64,000 nt of DNA from Salinarimonas rosea DSM 21201 (GCF_000429045.1 NZ_AUBC01000001.1:127744-191743), one strand, 5' to 3'. Counted from the stretch's first letter, positions 8,949-18,064 are shown. The notes: a model not told the origin generated them from the sequence alone. Program-made: numbers and translations.

Positions 8949-9138
8949 GGGTTGTCACCCCGGGTCGCGAAGCGGGCCCGGGGCCCAGATCCGCCGACGT
9001 TCTGCTCAGCGTGCGCTGCAGCGCGCGCGTCCACGGACGCCGACGGAGGCCTTCCCCGCCGCGGCGCTGGCGCGCCGCTCGAGAAGCACCTGTGGTTCTG
9101 GGTCCCGGACTTGCTTCGCAATCCGGGATGACAACCCC
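8949..9138. repeat. Inverted repeat pair in the pepN-uppP gap
   Basis: Left arm 8949-8993 and right arm 9094-9138 are imperfect reverse complements of about 45 bases. Both carry a GTTGTCA(C/T)CCCGG head and a CCCAGA end. The two genes converge here, so the element may serve as a bidirectional transcription barrier. Palindromes of this general kind are common in high-GC alphaproteobacteria. Confidence 0.75.
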
Positions 9139-9154
9139 TCGCTCGACTGTCGGA

Positions 9155-9961
9155 TCACCCGAAGGCGATCAGCGCGGCGAAGCCGACGCTTCCCACGAGG
9201 ATGCGCCACCAGGCGAACAGCGCGAAGCCGTGCTTGGAGACGTAGTCGAGCAGCGTCTTGACCACGAACAGCCCCGCCACGAAGGCGGAGACGAAGCCGA
9301 TCGCGATCATCGTCGCGTCGTTCGCCGAGAGGTCGCGCCAGGATTGCCCGAGCTCCCAGACGAAGGCGCCGGCCATGGTCGGCATGGCGAGGAAGAAGGA
9401 GAACTCGGCGGCCGCGCGCTTGGAGGAGCCCATCAGCATGGCGCCGACGATCGTCGCGCCCGAGCGCGAGACGCCGGGGATCATGGCGAGGCACTGGATC
9501 ACGCCGATCGCCAGATACATCGGCAGCGGGAAGCGCGTCGCCTCCTCGTGGCGCGGGTTCAGCGCCATGCGGTCGACGGCGAGCAGCACGATGCCGCCGA
9601 CGACGAGCGTGGTGCACACGACGCGGGGATCGAACAGGACGCCGAGGATGAAGTCGCGCGCGAGCACGCCGACGACGGCCGCCGGCAGGAAGGCGATCAG
9701 CACGCCGACGACGAAGCGCCGCGCCTGCGGATCGCTCGGCAGCGCCTTGGCGATCGACCACAGGCGGCCGAAATAGGCCGAGAGGATCGCCAGGATCGCG
9801 CCGAACTGGATCAGGATCGCGAAGGTCTTGTCGGCGTGGCTGTCGAGGCCGAACAGGCTCTGGAGCAGGATCAGGTGCCCGGTCGAGGAGACCGGGATGA
9901 ACTCGGTCGCACCCTCGAGCAGGCCGAGGAACAGGGCCTTCACGGCCTCGAGGAGTGTCAT
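9155..9961 (-). CDS. uppP: Undecaprenyl-diphosphatase (bacitracin resistance protein family)
   Basis: 268 residues, integral inner-membrane protein with about eight hydrophobic segments. It dephosphorylates undecaprenyl diphosphate so the lipid carrier can be reused for peptidoglycan and polysaccharide export. The signature [15 protein letters not shown] near residue 16 and the second motif [10 protein letters not shown], which together form the active site, are intact. It converges with pepN, and the next gene upstream, a GST, is divergent. Confidence 0.96.
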   Translation of the reverse strand: MTLLEAVKALFLGLLEGATEFIPVSSTGHLILLQSLFGLDSHADKTFAILIQFGAILAILSAYFGRLWSIAKALPSDPQARRFVVGVLIAFLPAAVVGVLARDFILGVLFDPRVVCTTLVVGGIVLLAVDRMALNPRHEEATRFPLPMYLAIGVIQCLAMIPGVSRSGATIVGAMLMGSSKRAAAEFSFFLAMPTMAGAFVWELGQSWRDLSANDATMIAIGFVSAFVAGLFVVKTLLDYVSKHGFALFAWWRILVGSVGFAALIAFG

Positions 9962-10144
9962 GGGCTCGCGCTCGTCCTTCGTCCGGCCGCCGCGGCGGGG
10001 ATTCGGGCCCGCGGCGTCGAGCGCGGTCTAGACCGCCGGGGGCGCGAGCGCCAGCCCGGCGACGCGCCGCACCGCGAAAGATCGTTACCGTGCCTTAACC
10101 GTCACCGGCCTTAATGTCGCCCGTCTCCAGCGCTCTCAGGGCTC

Positions 10145-10837
10145 ATGGCCAAACTCCACCACTACCCGCTCTGCCCGCATTCGCGCTTCGTCCGTCTCGC
10201 CCTCGCCGAGCTCGGGCGGGACGTCGAGCTCGTCGAGGAGCGCCCCTGGGAGCGCCGCGACGCCTTCCTCGCGCTCGATCCCGCCGGCCAGACGCCGGTC
10301 CTCGTCGCAGACGACGGCCTCGTCGTGCCCGGCGCGAGCGTCATCGCGGAATGGCTCGACGAGACGCTCGGGGCGGACGCGCCCGAGCGGCGGCTGATGC
10401 CCGCCGACCCGGCGGCGCGCGTCGAGGTGCGCCGGCTGACGGGTTGGTTCCTCGGCAAGTTCTGGGACGAGGTGTCGGGCTACCTCGTGAACGAGAAGAT
10501 CTACAAGCGCTTCGTGCCGCGGGCGAACGGCGGCGGGCCGCCCGACATGGCCTCGATCCGCGCCGCGCGGGCGAACGTGCGCTACCACCTGCGCTACATC
10601 GGATTCCTCGTCCAGCGCCGGAACTTCCTCGCCGGCGACGCGCTGACCCATGCCGATCTCGCCGCCGCCGCCCATATCTCCTGCGTCGACTATCTCGGCG
10701 ACGCGCCCTGGGGCGAGGACGAGGCGGCGAGGACGTGGTATGCACGGGTGAAGAGCCGCCCGAGCTTCCGCGCGCTCCTCGCCGACAAGATCCCCGGCAT
10801 GGCGCCCGCCGACAGCTACGCGGACCTGGATTTCTGA
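10145..10837 (+). CDS. Glutathione S-transferase family protein
   Basis: 230 residues. The N-terminal thioredoxin-like domain (residues 1-78) has [16 protein letters not shown] and the cis-proline/glutathione-binding segment [20 protein letters not shown]. The C-terminal helical domain has the N-capping box region with [12 protein letters not shown]. Its role in detoxification or dehalogenation cannot be told from sequence. The gene ends in the first copy of a 15-bp tandem duplication that also covers the start of queG, so the two genes are tightly linked. Confidence 0.9.
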   Translation: MAKLHHYPLCPHSRFVRLALAELGRDVELVEERPWERRDAFLALDPAGQTPVLVADDGLVVPGASVIAEWLDETLGADAPERRLMPADPAARVEVRRLTGWFLGKFWDEVSGYLVNEKIYKRFVPRANGGGPPDMASIRAARANVRYHLRYIGFLVQRRNFLAGDALTHADLAAAAHISCVDYLGDAPWGEDEAARTWYARVKSRPSFRALLADKIPGMAPADSYADLDF

Positions 10838-10854
10838 GGCCTGGACTTCTGAGA
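10825..10854. repeat. 15-bp tandem duplication at the GST/queG junction
   Basis: CCTGGATTTCTGAGG at 10825-10839 is followed directly by CCTGGACTTCTGAGA at 10840-10854, two mismatches in 15. The first copy holds the GST stop codon. The second holds the CTG that best fits as queG start. The duplication seems to have split an overlapping stop-start junction. Confidence 0.8.
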
Positions 10855-12030
10855 CCCGAACGCCTCAAGCAGCACCTGACGGAGCGCGCCCGCGCGCTCG
10901 GCTTCGACGCGCTCGCGGTGACGCGGCCGGAGGCGGTGCCCGACCTCGGCCCGCGCCTCGCCGCCTGGCTGGAGGCGGGGCACCAGGGCACGATGGGCTG
11001 GATGGAGACGACCGCGGAGCGGCGCGCCGACCCGCGCACGCTGTGGCCGGAGGTGCGCTCCATCGTCATGCTCGGCATGAACTACGGGCCCGACGAGGAT
11101 CCGCTCGAGGCGATTCGACGGCGCACGAAGGCCGCGATCTCGGTCTACGCACAGGGACGCGACTATCACGACGTGATCAAGGGACGGCTCAAGGAGCTCG
11201 CCGGCGTGCTCGCGTCGCAGGCCGGCGACGACGTCAAGGTCTTCGTCGACACGGCGCCCGTAATGGAGAAGCCGCTCGCGCAGGCCGCGGGAATCGGCTG
11301 GCAGGGCAAGCACACGGTGCTGGTCTCGCGCGCGCTCGGCAACTGGCTCTTCCTCGGCGCGATCTTCACCACCGCCGAGCTTCCGGTCGATGCGCCCGAG
11401 GGCGACCATTGCGGCTCCTGCCGCCGCTGCCTCGACGCCTGCCCGACGAACGCCTTCCCCGCGCCCTACGTGCTCGATTCGCGCCGCTGCATCTCGTACC
11501 TGACGATCGAGCACGCGGGGCCGATCCCGGAGGACCTGCGCACGGGCATCGGCAACCGGGTCTACGGCTGCGACGACTGCCTCGCGGTCTGCCCCTGGAA
11601 CAAGTTCGCGCACGCTGCGCGCGAGCAGAAGCTCGCCGCCCGCCGCGACCTCGCGTCGCTGCCGCTCGCCGACCTCGCCCGCCTCGACGACGCCGCCTTC
11701 CGCGCGCTGTTCGCCGGTACGCCGATCAAGCGCACGGGCCGCGACCGCTTCGTGCGCAACGTGCTCGTCGCCATCGGCAACAGCGGCGAGCCGGCGCTGG
11801 TGGAGGTCGCCCGCGAGCGGCTCGACGACGCCTCCCCGCTGGTGCGCGGGATGGCGGTGTGGGCGCTGGCCCGCCTCCTTCCGCCGGAGGCGTTCGAGAC
11901 GCTGCGCACCGCCCGCGTCGACGCCGAGAGCGACGCGCACGTGCGCGCCGAATGGCGCTCCCGCCCCATCGGGGCGGGGACGATCCGCGAAGCGGATCAG
12001 GGGCGGGGTCCCGCGGCGCGACGCGTGTAG
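10849..12030 (+). CDS. queG: Epoxyqueuosine reductase QueG, apparent CTG start
   Basis: About 393 residues. QueG reduces epoxyqueuosine to queuosine in tRNA, using cobalamin and two [4Fe-4S] clusters. The cluster motifs are [16 protein letters not shown] and [13 protein letters not shown]. The conserved start region ([20 protein letters not shown]) begins right after CTG 10849, and no ATG, GTG or TTG lies near it. The nearest alternative is an upstream GTG at about 10735 inside the GST gene. After the HEAT-like C-terminal region ([19 protein letters not shown]), the last ~24 codons from 11958 are supplied by an intergenic repeat and do not look like native QueG. Cobalamin genes follow downstream, consistent with its cofactor. 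Confidence 0.92.
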   Translation: MRPERLKQHLTERARALGFDALAVTRPEAVPDLGPRLAAWLEAGHQGTMGWMETTAERRADPRTLWPEVRSIVMLGMNYGPDEDPLEAIRRRTKAAISVYAQGRDYHDVIKGRLKELAGVLASQAGDDVKVFVDTAPVMEKPLAQAAGIGWQGKHTVLVSRALGNWLFLGAIFTTAELPVDAPEGDHCGSCRRCLDACPTNAFPAPYVLDSRRCISYLTIEHAGPIPEDLRTGIGNRVYGCDDCLAVCPWNKFAHAAREQKLAARRDLASLPLADLARLDDAAFRALFAGTPIKRTGRDRFVRNVLVAIGNSGEPALVEVARERLDDASPLVRGMAVWALARLLPPEAFETLRTARVDAESDAHVRAEWRSRPIGAGTIREADQGRGPAARRV

Positions 12031-12119
12031 GTTCGGCTGTCGCCGAAGCGCCTTTCGGCGCACCCCCTCCGTCTCGTCGCCTCCGGCGCCGATCCACCTC
12101 CCCCGATGGGAGAGGAGCG
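11958..12119. repeat. Intergenic repeat, copy 1 of a tandem pair, overlapping the queG 3' end
   Basis: Copy 1 starts with GGGGCGGGGACGATCCGC followed by GCGGATCAGGGGCGGGG, and ends in a hairpin with GGGAGAGGAGCG. It matches 12135-12279 closely in the first ~85 bases and again at the end. Its first 73 bases are coding for the tail of QueG, which then ends at a stop in the repeat. Confidence 0.8.
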
Positions 12120-12134
12120 AGGAGCCGCCACCGG

Positions 12135-12279
12135 CTCCCGTCCCGTTGGGGCGGGGACGATCCGCGCGAGCGGATCAGGGGCGGGGTTCCGCGGCGCGAC
12201 GTGTGCCGGTTTCGGCTCCGCCGCCGATTCACCTCTCCCGACTTCTCCTGTCACGCCGATTCCAGGCGGGAGAGGAGCG
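12135..12279. repeat. Intergenic repeat, copy 2 of the tandem pair
   Basis: Same order of blocks as the copy at 11958-12119: GGGGCGGGGACGATCCGC, GCGGATCAGGGGCGGGG, a CGGCT..CGCCG stretch, then the GGGAGAGGAGCG end. Differences are a few substitutions and a small insertion near 12241-12262. It ends four bases before the cobT stop codon on the other strand. Confidence 0.8.
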
Positions 12280-12282
12280 CCC

Positions 12283-13320
12283 TCACGCCCCCTTCTTGGA
12301 GACCTTCGCCTGCTCGAAAGTCGCCATGTCCGTGTGGCAGGCGCAGGCCGCCTTGATCACGCCCATCGCGAGAGCCGCACCGGAGCCTTCGCCCAGGCGC
12401 ATGTTGAGCGCGAGCAGCGGCGTCTTGCCGATGCGCTCCAGCGCCTCGCGATGGGCGCCCTCGGCGGAGAGGTGGCCGGCGACGCAGTGCTCGAGCGTGC
12501 GCGGGTCGAGCGCGTGCAGCACCGCCGCCGCGGCGGTGGAGACGTAGCCGTCGATCACGACCGGCACCCGTTCGGCGCGCGCGGCGAGAATGGCGCCCGC
12601 CATGGCGCAGATCTCGCGGCCGCCGAGCCGACGCAGCACCTCGAGAGGATCGCCCAGCGCGTCCCCGTGCAGCGCGAGCGCATCCTCGATCGCCGAGATC
12701 TTGCGCGCGAGCCCGCCGTCGTCCACGCCGGAGCCCCGGCCGACCCAGTGCGAGGGCTCGCCGCCCCAGAGCGCACAGTAGATCGCCGCGGCCGCCGTCG
12801 TGTTGCCGATGCCCATCTCGCCGACGCCGAGCAGGTCGGTGCCGCCGGCGATCGCCTCCATGCCGAAGGCCATGGTGGCCACCGCGTCCTTCTCGCCCAT
12901 CGCCGGCTCGCGGGTGAAATCCTTGGTGGGGATGTCGATCGCGAGGTCGAAGACCTTGAAGCCGATGCCGTAGGCGGCGCAGATCTGGTTGATCGCCGCC
13001 CCGCCGGCGGCGAAGTTCTCCAGCATCTGGCGGTTCACCGCGTCCGGGAAGGCGGAGACCCCGCGGGCGGTGACGCCGTGGGCACCGGCGAAGACCGCGA
13101 CGAGCGGGCGCGCCACGGTCGGCTTCGGCTTGCCCTGCCAGGCCGCGAGCCACTCGGCGAGCCATTCGAGCCGCCCGAGCGAGCCCGCGGGCTTCGTCAG
13201 CTCCGCGTCGCGGGCACGCACGGCGGCGACCGCCGCCTCGTCCGGGCCCGGCATGGCGGCGACGAGCGTGCGGATGTCGTCGAAGGGCGTGCCTTCCTGC
13301 GGGGCGGACGTGTCGGTCAT
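12283..13320 (-). CDS. cobT: Nicotinate-nucleotide--dimethylbenzimidazole phosphoribosyltransferase
   Basis: 345 residues, standard CobT length. It makes alpha-ribazole phosphate, the lower-ligand precursor of cobalamin, from dimethylbenzimidazole and nicotinate mononucleotide. Landmarks are TKPAGSLGRLE near the N-terminus, VAVFAGAHGVTARGVSAFP, GVGEMGIGNTT, and the C-terminal active-site region AEGAHREALERIGKTPLL. The ATG at 13320 is chosen; the frame continues upstream without family similarity. It is divergent from cobS, and the two act in consecutive parts of nucleotide-loop assembly. Confidence 0.95.
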   Translation of the reverse strand: MTDTSAPQEGTPFDDIRTLVAAMPGPDEAAVAAVRARDAELTKPAGSLGRLEWLAEWLAAWQGKPKPTVARPLVAVFAGAHGVTARGVSAFPDAVNRQMLENFAAGGAAINQICAAYGIGFKVFDLAIDIPTKDFTREPAMGEKDAVATMAFGMEAIAGGTDLLGVGEMGIGNTTAAAAIYCALWGGEPSHWVGRGSGVDDGGLARKISAIEDALALHGDALGDPLEVLRRLGGREICAMAGAILAARAERVPVVIDGYVSTAAAAVLHALDPRTLEHCVAGHLSAEGAHREALERIGKTPLLALNMRLGEGSGAALAMGVIKAACACHTDMATFEQAKVSKKGA

Positions 13321-13493
13321 GGTGGCCTCCAAAGCCCGAAGGACCGGGCACGAAAGACGGGGCGCGACCGGCCGTGGCGCAAAAGGTCGGCGGAGCCGCA
13401 CGCGCCGGGTGAAACGAGTCGCGCTGCGACGTATAGAGGAGCGGGCCGCATCGGTGAAGGCGGCGCACGGGCACGGGCGGAGCGCGCGAGGGC

Positions 13494-14333
13494 ATGCACG
13501 GCACGGCGGACGATCGGTCGACGGGGCACGAGGGGCCGATCGCGGGTGCGCTCGCCGACGTCGCGCGGGCGCTGCGCTTCTATTCGCGCCTGCCCGTTCC
13601 CGCCCTGCCCTGGGAGGCGGATCCCCACGCTCTGCCCGACTTCGCCCGCATGGCGCGGATGCTGCCGGTCGCCGGCCTGATCCTCGGCCTCCTCGGCGCG
13701 CTCGTGCTCGTCGGCGCGAGCCTCGCGGGCCTGCCGCCTCTGGTCGGCGCGGGGCTCGCGATCGGCGCGCTCGCCGCGATGACCGGTGCGCTGCACGAGG
13801 ACGGGCTCGCCGACGTCGCCGACGCCTTCGCCGGCGCGACGACCCGCGCGCGGCGGCTCGAGATCATGAAGGACAGCCGCGTCGGTGCCTTCGGCGCGAC
13901 GGCCCTCGCGCTCGCGCTGATCCTGCGCGTCGCCGCGCTGGCGGCGCTCGTGGAGGGCGCGGGCGCGCTCGCCGCCGCCGCGGCGTTCTGCGCGCTCTCG
14001 GCATTGTCGCGGACCGCGACGCTCGTGCCGCTCGCGCTGGCCGATCCCGCCCGCGCGGACGGCGCCTCCGCCTCGGTCGGGCGCCTGCCGCGACGGACGC
14101 TCGCGCAGGCCGGCGCGATCGCGACCGCGCTCGCCCTCGCCCTCGCGCTCGCCGCCGGCCTCCCGCTCGCCGGCATGCTCGGCGCCTGCCTCGCCACCGC
14201 GCTCGCCGGGTGGGCGATCACCCGCTGGTCGGTGGCGAAGATCGGCGGCCAGACCGGGGACGTCGCCGGCGCCGCCCAGCAGGTGGCGGAGATCGCCGCG
14301 GCGCTCACCCTCTTGATCGCGCTCGCCCGTTGA
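13494..14333 (+). CDS. cobS: Adenosylcobinamide-GDP ribazoletransferase (cobalamin synthase)
   Basis: 279 residues, inner-membrane protein with several Ala/Leu-rich transmembrane helices. It joins adenosylcobinamide-GDP to alpha-ribazole (phosphate) as the final step of cobalamin synthesis. Family motifs are FYSRLPVPALP near residue 29, the acidic catalytic segment GALHEDGLADVADAF, and RLEIMKDSRVGAFG. It is divergent from cobT across a 173-base gap in which I see no recognisable cobalamin riboswitch core. Confidence 0.95.
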   Translation: MHGTADDRSTGHEGPIAGALADVARALRFYSRLPVPALPWEADPHALPDFARMARMLPVAGLILGLLGALVLVGASLAGLPPLVGAGLAIGALAAMTGALHEDGLADVADAFAGATTRARRLEIMKDSRVGAFGATALALALILRVAALAALVEGAGALAAAAAFCALSALSRTATLVPLALADPARADGASASVGRLPRRTLAQAGAIATALALALALAAGLPLAGMLGACLATALAGWAITRWSVAKIGGQTGDVAGAAQQVAEIAAALTLLIALAR

Positions 14334-14347
14334 CGAGATATGGACGC

Positions 14348-14593
14348 ATGAGCACCGACGCGAGCCCCGTCTCCTCCCCCTGCATCAAGGTCTGCCTCAT
14401 CGACGAGGAGACCGGCCTGTGCGAAGGCTGCGGGCGCACCCGCGCCGAGATCGCGACCTGGGGGCGCATGCCCGAGGCGGAGCGGCGCGCCGTCATGGCC
14501 GGGCTCGAGCGGCGCATGCGCGTCGCCTTCCTCGGCGAGGACGCGGCGGCCGCGCCGGCGGAGAACGCGCCGGCCGAGGGCGAGGCCGGCTGA
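14348..14593 (+). CDS. DUF1289 domain protein (four-cysteine small protein)
   Basis: 81 residues from ATG 14348. The DUF1289 cysteine pattern is clear: CIKVC, then CEGC, in the first 35 residues. This suggests zinc or iron-sulfur binding, but the biochemical role of the family is not established. The C-terminus is an Ala/Glu-rich tail. It begins 14 bases after cobS and its stop overlaps the start of the protease gene by one base (TGATG), so the three are probably one transcript. Confidence 0.88.
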   Translation: MSTDASPVSSPCIKVCLIDEETGLCEGCGRTRAEIATWGRMPEAERRAVMAGLERRMRVAFLGEDAAAAPAENAPAEGEAG

Positions 14594-15288
14594 TGCCCGG
14601 CGCGATCGGCCTCGCGCTCCTCGCCTTCGGGCTCGCCGCGCTGGTGTGGACCCACGGCGAGCGCGCGATCCTGGGGCTGCCGCCGGAGGAGTTCGCGCGG
14701 CTGACCGCGCTCACCGCCCTCGTCCTCTTCATCTCCGGCTCGCTGTTCTCGCGCTATCGTGGGCGCTTCGCCGCCTTCCCGGGGCACCTCGTCTCTTGGG
14801 TGGTGATCTTCGTCGGCCTGATCGTGCTCTACACCCACCGCGTCGAGCTCGAGTCGGTGGCGCTGCGGGTGATGGCGGAGCTGCGCCCGGGTGCGGCGGT
14901 GCGTGTCGCGCCGGGCGAGGTGAGCGTGCGGCGCGGCTTCGACGGCGCCTTCGTCGTGCGCGGCAGCGCCAACGACACGCCGCTCGACTTCATCTTCGAC
15001 ACCGGCGCGAACGTCGTCGTCCTCACCGCGGACGCCGCCGGCCGGCTCGGCTACGGCGCGGACGACCTCGCCTACCGCGTGCCGGTGCTCACCGCCAACG
15101 GCCGCACCATGGCCGCGCCGATCGTGCTCGAAACGCTCGCCGTCGGCGACATCGTCGAGACCGGCGTGCGCGCGCTCGTCGCCCGCCCCGACGCCCTGCC
15201 GGGCAACCTGCTCGGGATGAGCTTCCTGGACCGGCTGGAGTCCTACGAGGTGCGCCGCGACGAGCTGGTGCTGCGGGGGCGGGGCTGA
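14593..15288 (+). CDS. Membrane-anchored retropepsin-like aspartic protease (TIGR02281 type)
   Basis: 231 residues. Two or three N-terminal hydrophobic segments (residues 1-85) are followed by a periplasm-facing domain with the single retroviral-type active-site motif FIFDTGANVVVLT and the supporting LPGNLLGMSFLDRLESYEV. Such clan AA proteases work as dimers. The substrate is unknown. It is coupled to the DUF1289 gene by a one-base overlap. Confidence 0.9.
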   Translation: MPGAIGLALLAFGLAALVWTHGERAILGLPPEEFARLTALTALVLFISGSLFSRYRGRFAAFPGHLVSWVVIFVGLIVLYTHRVELESVALRVMAELRPGAAVRVAPGEVSVRRGFDGAFVVRGSANDTPLDFIFDTGANVVVLTADAAGRLGYGADDLAYRVPVLTANGRTMAAPIVLETLAVGDIVETGVRALVARPDALPGNLLGMSFLDRLESYEVRRDELVLRGRG

Positions 15289-15322
15289 AGGGCGCCATCG
15301 GCTCCCCTGCGTTGCCTTGATT

Positions 15323-15349
15323 TTCATGATCGGCGCATGACATCATGAA
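15323..15349. promoter_or_regulatory. Candidate operator of the RES toxin-antitoxin operon
   Basis: Perfect 8-bp inverted repeat TTCATGAT (15323-15330) and ATCATGAA (15342-15349), 11-base spacer. Each arm itself contains the palindrome TCATGA. It lies 40-66 bases before the antitoxin start in an otherwise GC-rich region. Autorepression is the expected role for antitoxins of this group; inferred from symmetry and place only. Confidence 0.5.
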
Positions 15350-15388
15350 TCTCAGAGCCCCGCGGCGCGGTGCCGAAGGAGGATCGTC

Positions 15389-16030
15389 GTGACCCAGGTC
15401 CGCGAGCATGCCTACGCGATCGAGACGTTGGAGCTGGCGACGGAGGACGCCCGGGTGCTGCCCGCGGGACATACGCTGATCGTCCATGCCGACAGCCGAC
15501 GAGACCTGGCGCTGGCGCGCCGCGCGATCCAGGCGCTCGATCTGCGTGCCGCGCCGGGGCGGGCGATGCGCCGGTCGGAGAGGATCGACCGGCTCGTCGA
15601 CGCGCTCATAGAAGATGAACCGCTGTCGTCCTCGGAGGCCGACATCGAGGCGGACAACGCCGCGCTGAGGGCACGCTATCTCGTGACGGTCCCGACCCTG
15701 ACGGCTGCGGAGCTGCACCGCGCGGCGGGGAGCGCGGCGGCGAACCGAAGCGCGCTCGCGGCGGGATGGAAGAAGGAAGGCCGTGTCTTCGCGATCACCC
15801 ACAAGGGTATCGACCGCTTCCCGGCCTTCCAGTTCGCGGACGGGCGCCCCCGCCCCGTGGTTCGTCGGGTGCTCGCGGCCTTGCCCGACGATATGACGCC
15901 CTGGCAGGTCGCGTTCTGGTTCGCATCCGGAAACGGCTGGCTTGCCGATGCCGCACCGCAGGACCGGCTCGACGATTCCGATGCGGTCGTGGCCGCCGCG
16001 GAGCGGATGCGGGAGGGCACGGCCGGGTGA
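15389..16030 (+). CDS. Putative antitoxin of a RES-type module, MbcA/ParS-like C-terminal domain
   Basis: 213 residues, starting at GTG 15389 with a near-perfect ribosome binding site (AAGGAGGA, 15376-15383). The C-terminal ~60 residues, FPAFQF...GRPRPVVRRVL, ALPDDMTPWQVAFWFASGNGWL and a final DAVVAAAERM, match the toxin-binding domain (DUF2384/MbcA-ParS) of Xre-RES antitoxins. The middle (LTAAELHRAAG...KEGRVFAI) could be a degenerate helix-turn-helix. The first ~100 residues have no counterpart I recognise and make the protein longer than usual antitoxins of about 130-160 residues. Its stop overlaps the toxin start in GTGA. Confidence 0.8.
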   Translation: MTQVREHAYAIETLELATEDARVLPAGHTLIVHADSRRDLALARRAIQALDLRAAPGRAMRRSERIDRLVDALIEDEPLSSSEADIEADNAALRARYLVTVPTLTAAELHRAAGSAAANRSALAAGWKKEGRVFAITHKGIDRFPAFQFADGRPRPVVRRVLAALPDDMTPWQVAFWFASGNGWLADAAPQDRLDDSDAVVAAAERMREGTAG

Positions 16031-16665
16031 GAGAGGTTCCGTCGCCTCCGGCCGACCTCCTCGCACCCAATACGGCCGTGTTGCCCTCCGGGAGCCTGGT
16101 CCACCGCATCCATCTCTCCCGCTTCGGCGGCGCCGCCTTCAATCCGTGCCTGGGCCGCCCCACCCGGTTCGCGCCGATCACCGACGCACAGGGACGCTGC
16201 GTGCCGTCGCTCTATGCGGCGACGACGCGCGAGGCGGCGATCTTCGAGACCGTGTTCCACGATGTTCCCGTAAATGCCGCGTTCAAGACGGTCCCGCTTG
16301 CGGACGTCATGGCGCGCAGCCACAGCCTCCTCGCCACCAGGCGGCCGCTGCTGCTCGCGCAGCTGCGCGCCCCGGATCTCGCCAAGTGGGGCATGACGCA
16401 CCGCGAGCTCGTATCGGCACCCGCGAGCGCGTACGAGAGCACTGCGCTCTGGGCGCAGGCGCTCCATCACCGCTTTCCGGATCTCGACGGGCTGGCTTGG
16501 ACCTCGAACCGCTGCGACCCGGACAGCGCGATGCTTCTCTACGGAGATCGGGTCGAGGCGGGCGCGCTGGAGCGCCTCTCGACGACCAGCGTGGCCGGCG
16601 ACGAGAGCCTGCTCGCCGCGGTGCGCGAGGCCGGGGCTCGCGCGGGGACCGTCCTCACGCTTTGA
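16027..16665 (+). CDS. RES-domain toxin (NAD+-degrading type)
   Basis: 212 residues from GTG 16027, overlapping the antitoxin stop. The three residues that name the domain can be placed: Arg in LVHRIHLSRFGG near the start, Glu in REAAIFETVFHD after LYAATT, and Ser in YESTALWAQAL. Characterised RES toxins (MbcT, Res) break down NAD+. The domain is complete, so the toxin should be functional when unpaired. The pair is a two-gene operon with an upstream palindrome. Confidence 0.87.
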   Translation: MREVPSPPADLLAPNTAVLPSGSLVHRIHLSRFGGAAFNPCLGRPTRFAPITDAQGRCVPSLYAATTREAAIFETVFHDVPVNAAFKTVPLADVMARSHSLLATRRPLLLAQLRAPDLAKWGMTHRELVSAPASAYESTALWAQALHHRFPDLDGLAWTSNRCDPDSAMLLYGDRVEAGALERLSTTSVAGDESLLAAVREAGARAGTVLTL

Positions 16666-16806
16666 TCGCAGCGGCCCCCTGCCCTGCCATGCACACGCCG
16701 CCCTCCGGCGAAAGCCGGGCTTCCAACGTCGGCGCAAGCGGGCTAAGACGCGGCCCGGAAGGGGGACGCGCGGCGTCCCGAACGCGAGAGCCGAAGAGGT
16801 CGAACG

Positions 16807-18024
16807 ATGGCGAAGATCAAGGTCGCGAACCCGGTGGTGGAGCTCGACGGCGACGAGATGACCCGGATCATCTGGGCCTTCATCAAGGAGAAGCTGATCC
16901 ATCCCTATCTCGACATCGACCTCGAGTACTACGACCTCGGCGTCGAGCACCGCGACGCCACCGACGACCAGGTGACGATCGACGCGGCGAACGCCATCAA
17001 GAAGCACGGCGTCGGCGTGAAGTGCGCCACCATCACGCCGGACGAGCAGCGGGTCGAGGAGTTCGGCCTCAAGCAGATGTGGCGCTCGCCCAACGGCACG
17101 ATCCGCAACATCCTCGGCGGCGTGATCTTCCGCGAGCCGATCATCTGCAAGAACGTGCCGCGCCTCGTGCCCGGCTGGACCCAGCCGATCATCGTCGGCC
17201 GCCACGCCTTCGGCGACCAGTACCGCGCCACCGACTTCAAGGTGCCCGGCAAGGGCCGCATGACCATCAAGTTCGAGGGCGAGGACGGCACGGTCATCGA
17301 GAAGGAGGTGTTCCAGTTCCCGGGCGCCGGCGTCGCCATGGCGATGTACAACCTCGACGAGTCGATCCGCGACTTCGCCCGCGCCTCGATGAACTACGGC
17401 CTGAACCGCAAGTACCCGGTCTACCTGTCGACCAAGAACACCATCCTGAAGGCCTATGACGGGCGCTTCAAGGACCTGTTCCAGGAGGTCTACGAGGCCG
17501 AGTTCGCCGACAAGTTCAAGGCGGCGGGCATCACCTACGAGCACCGCCTGATCGACGACATGGTCGCCTCGGCGCTGAAGTGGTCGGGCGGCTACGTCTG
17601 GGCCTGCAAGAACTACGACGGCGACGTGCAGTCCGACACCGTGGCCCAGGGCTTCGGCTCGCTCGGCCTGATGACCTCGGTGCTGATGACGCCGGACGGC
17701 CAGACCGTGGAGGCCGAGGCCGCCCACGGCACGGTGACGCGCCACTACCGCGAGCACCAGAAGGGCAAGGAGACCTCGACCAACTCCATCGCGTCGATCT
17801 TCGCCTGGACCCGCGGCCTCAAGCACCGCGCCAAGCTCGACGGCAACGCGGAGCTCGACCGCTTCGCCGACACGCTCGAGACGGTGTGCATCGACACGGT
17901 GGAGGCCGGCCACATGACGAAGGACCTCGCGCTCCTCGTCGGTCCCGACCAGCGCTGGCTGACGACCACGGGCTTCCTCGACAAGGTCGACGAGAACCTG
18001 CAGAAGGCGATGGCTGCCGGCTGA
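16807..18024 (+). CDS. icd: NADP-dependent isocitrate dehydrogenase
   Basis: 405 residues of the homodimeric, eukaryote-like (type II) isocitrate dehydrogenase that alphaproteobacteria commonly use. It oxidises isocitrate to 2-oxoglutarate in the TCA cycle. Typical motifs are [14 protein letters not shown] at the start, the isocitrate-binding [26 protein letters not shown], and the C-terminal nucleotide-site segment [19 protein letters not shown]. The ATG at 16807 follows a purine-rich stretch (GAAGAGG). It is monocistronic and ends before a 14-bp perfect hairpin. Confidence 0.97.
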   Translation: MAKIKVANPVVELDGDEMTRIIWAFIKEKLIHPYLDIDLEYYDLGVEHRDATDDQVTIDAANAIKKHGVGVKCATITPDEQRVEEFGLKQMWRSPNGTIRNILGGVIFREPIICKNVPRLVPGWTQPIIVGRHAFGDQYRATDFKVPGKGRMTIKFEGEDGTVIEKEVFQFPGAGVAMAMYNLDESIRDFARASMNYGLNRKYPVYLSTKNTILKAYDGRFKDLFQEVYEAEFADKFKAAGITYEHRLIDDMVASALKWSGGYVWACKNYDGDVQSDTVAQGFGSLGLMTSVLMTPDGQTVEAEAAHGTVTRHYREHQKGKETSTNSIASIFAWTRGLKHRAKLDGNAELDRFADTLETVCIDTVEAGHMTKDLALLVGPDQRWLTTTGFLDKVDENLQKAMAAG

Positions 18025-18031
18025 GCCCGGG

Positions 18032-18064
18032 GTGCCGGCCCGGCCCGCGCGGCCGGGCCGGCAC
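18032..18064 (+). terminator. Strong hairpin after icd
   Basis: Perfect 14-bp stem (18032-18045 with 18051-18064) and a five-base CGCGC loop, eight bases after the icd stop. There is no U-run right after it, so it is either a termination/stability hairpin of the GC-rich type or a general 3' RNA protector. Confidence 0.6.

Noticed and set aside
5959-8958. 999-codon open frame on the minus strand across pepN
   Set aside because: Antisense to a clear pepN gene; composition is Arg/Glu/His-rich as expected from the complement of a high-GC gene, and no domain is visible.
13321-13493. Cobalamin riboswitch between cobT and cobS
   Set aside because: I could not find the conserved B12-box core in either orientation.
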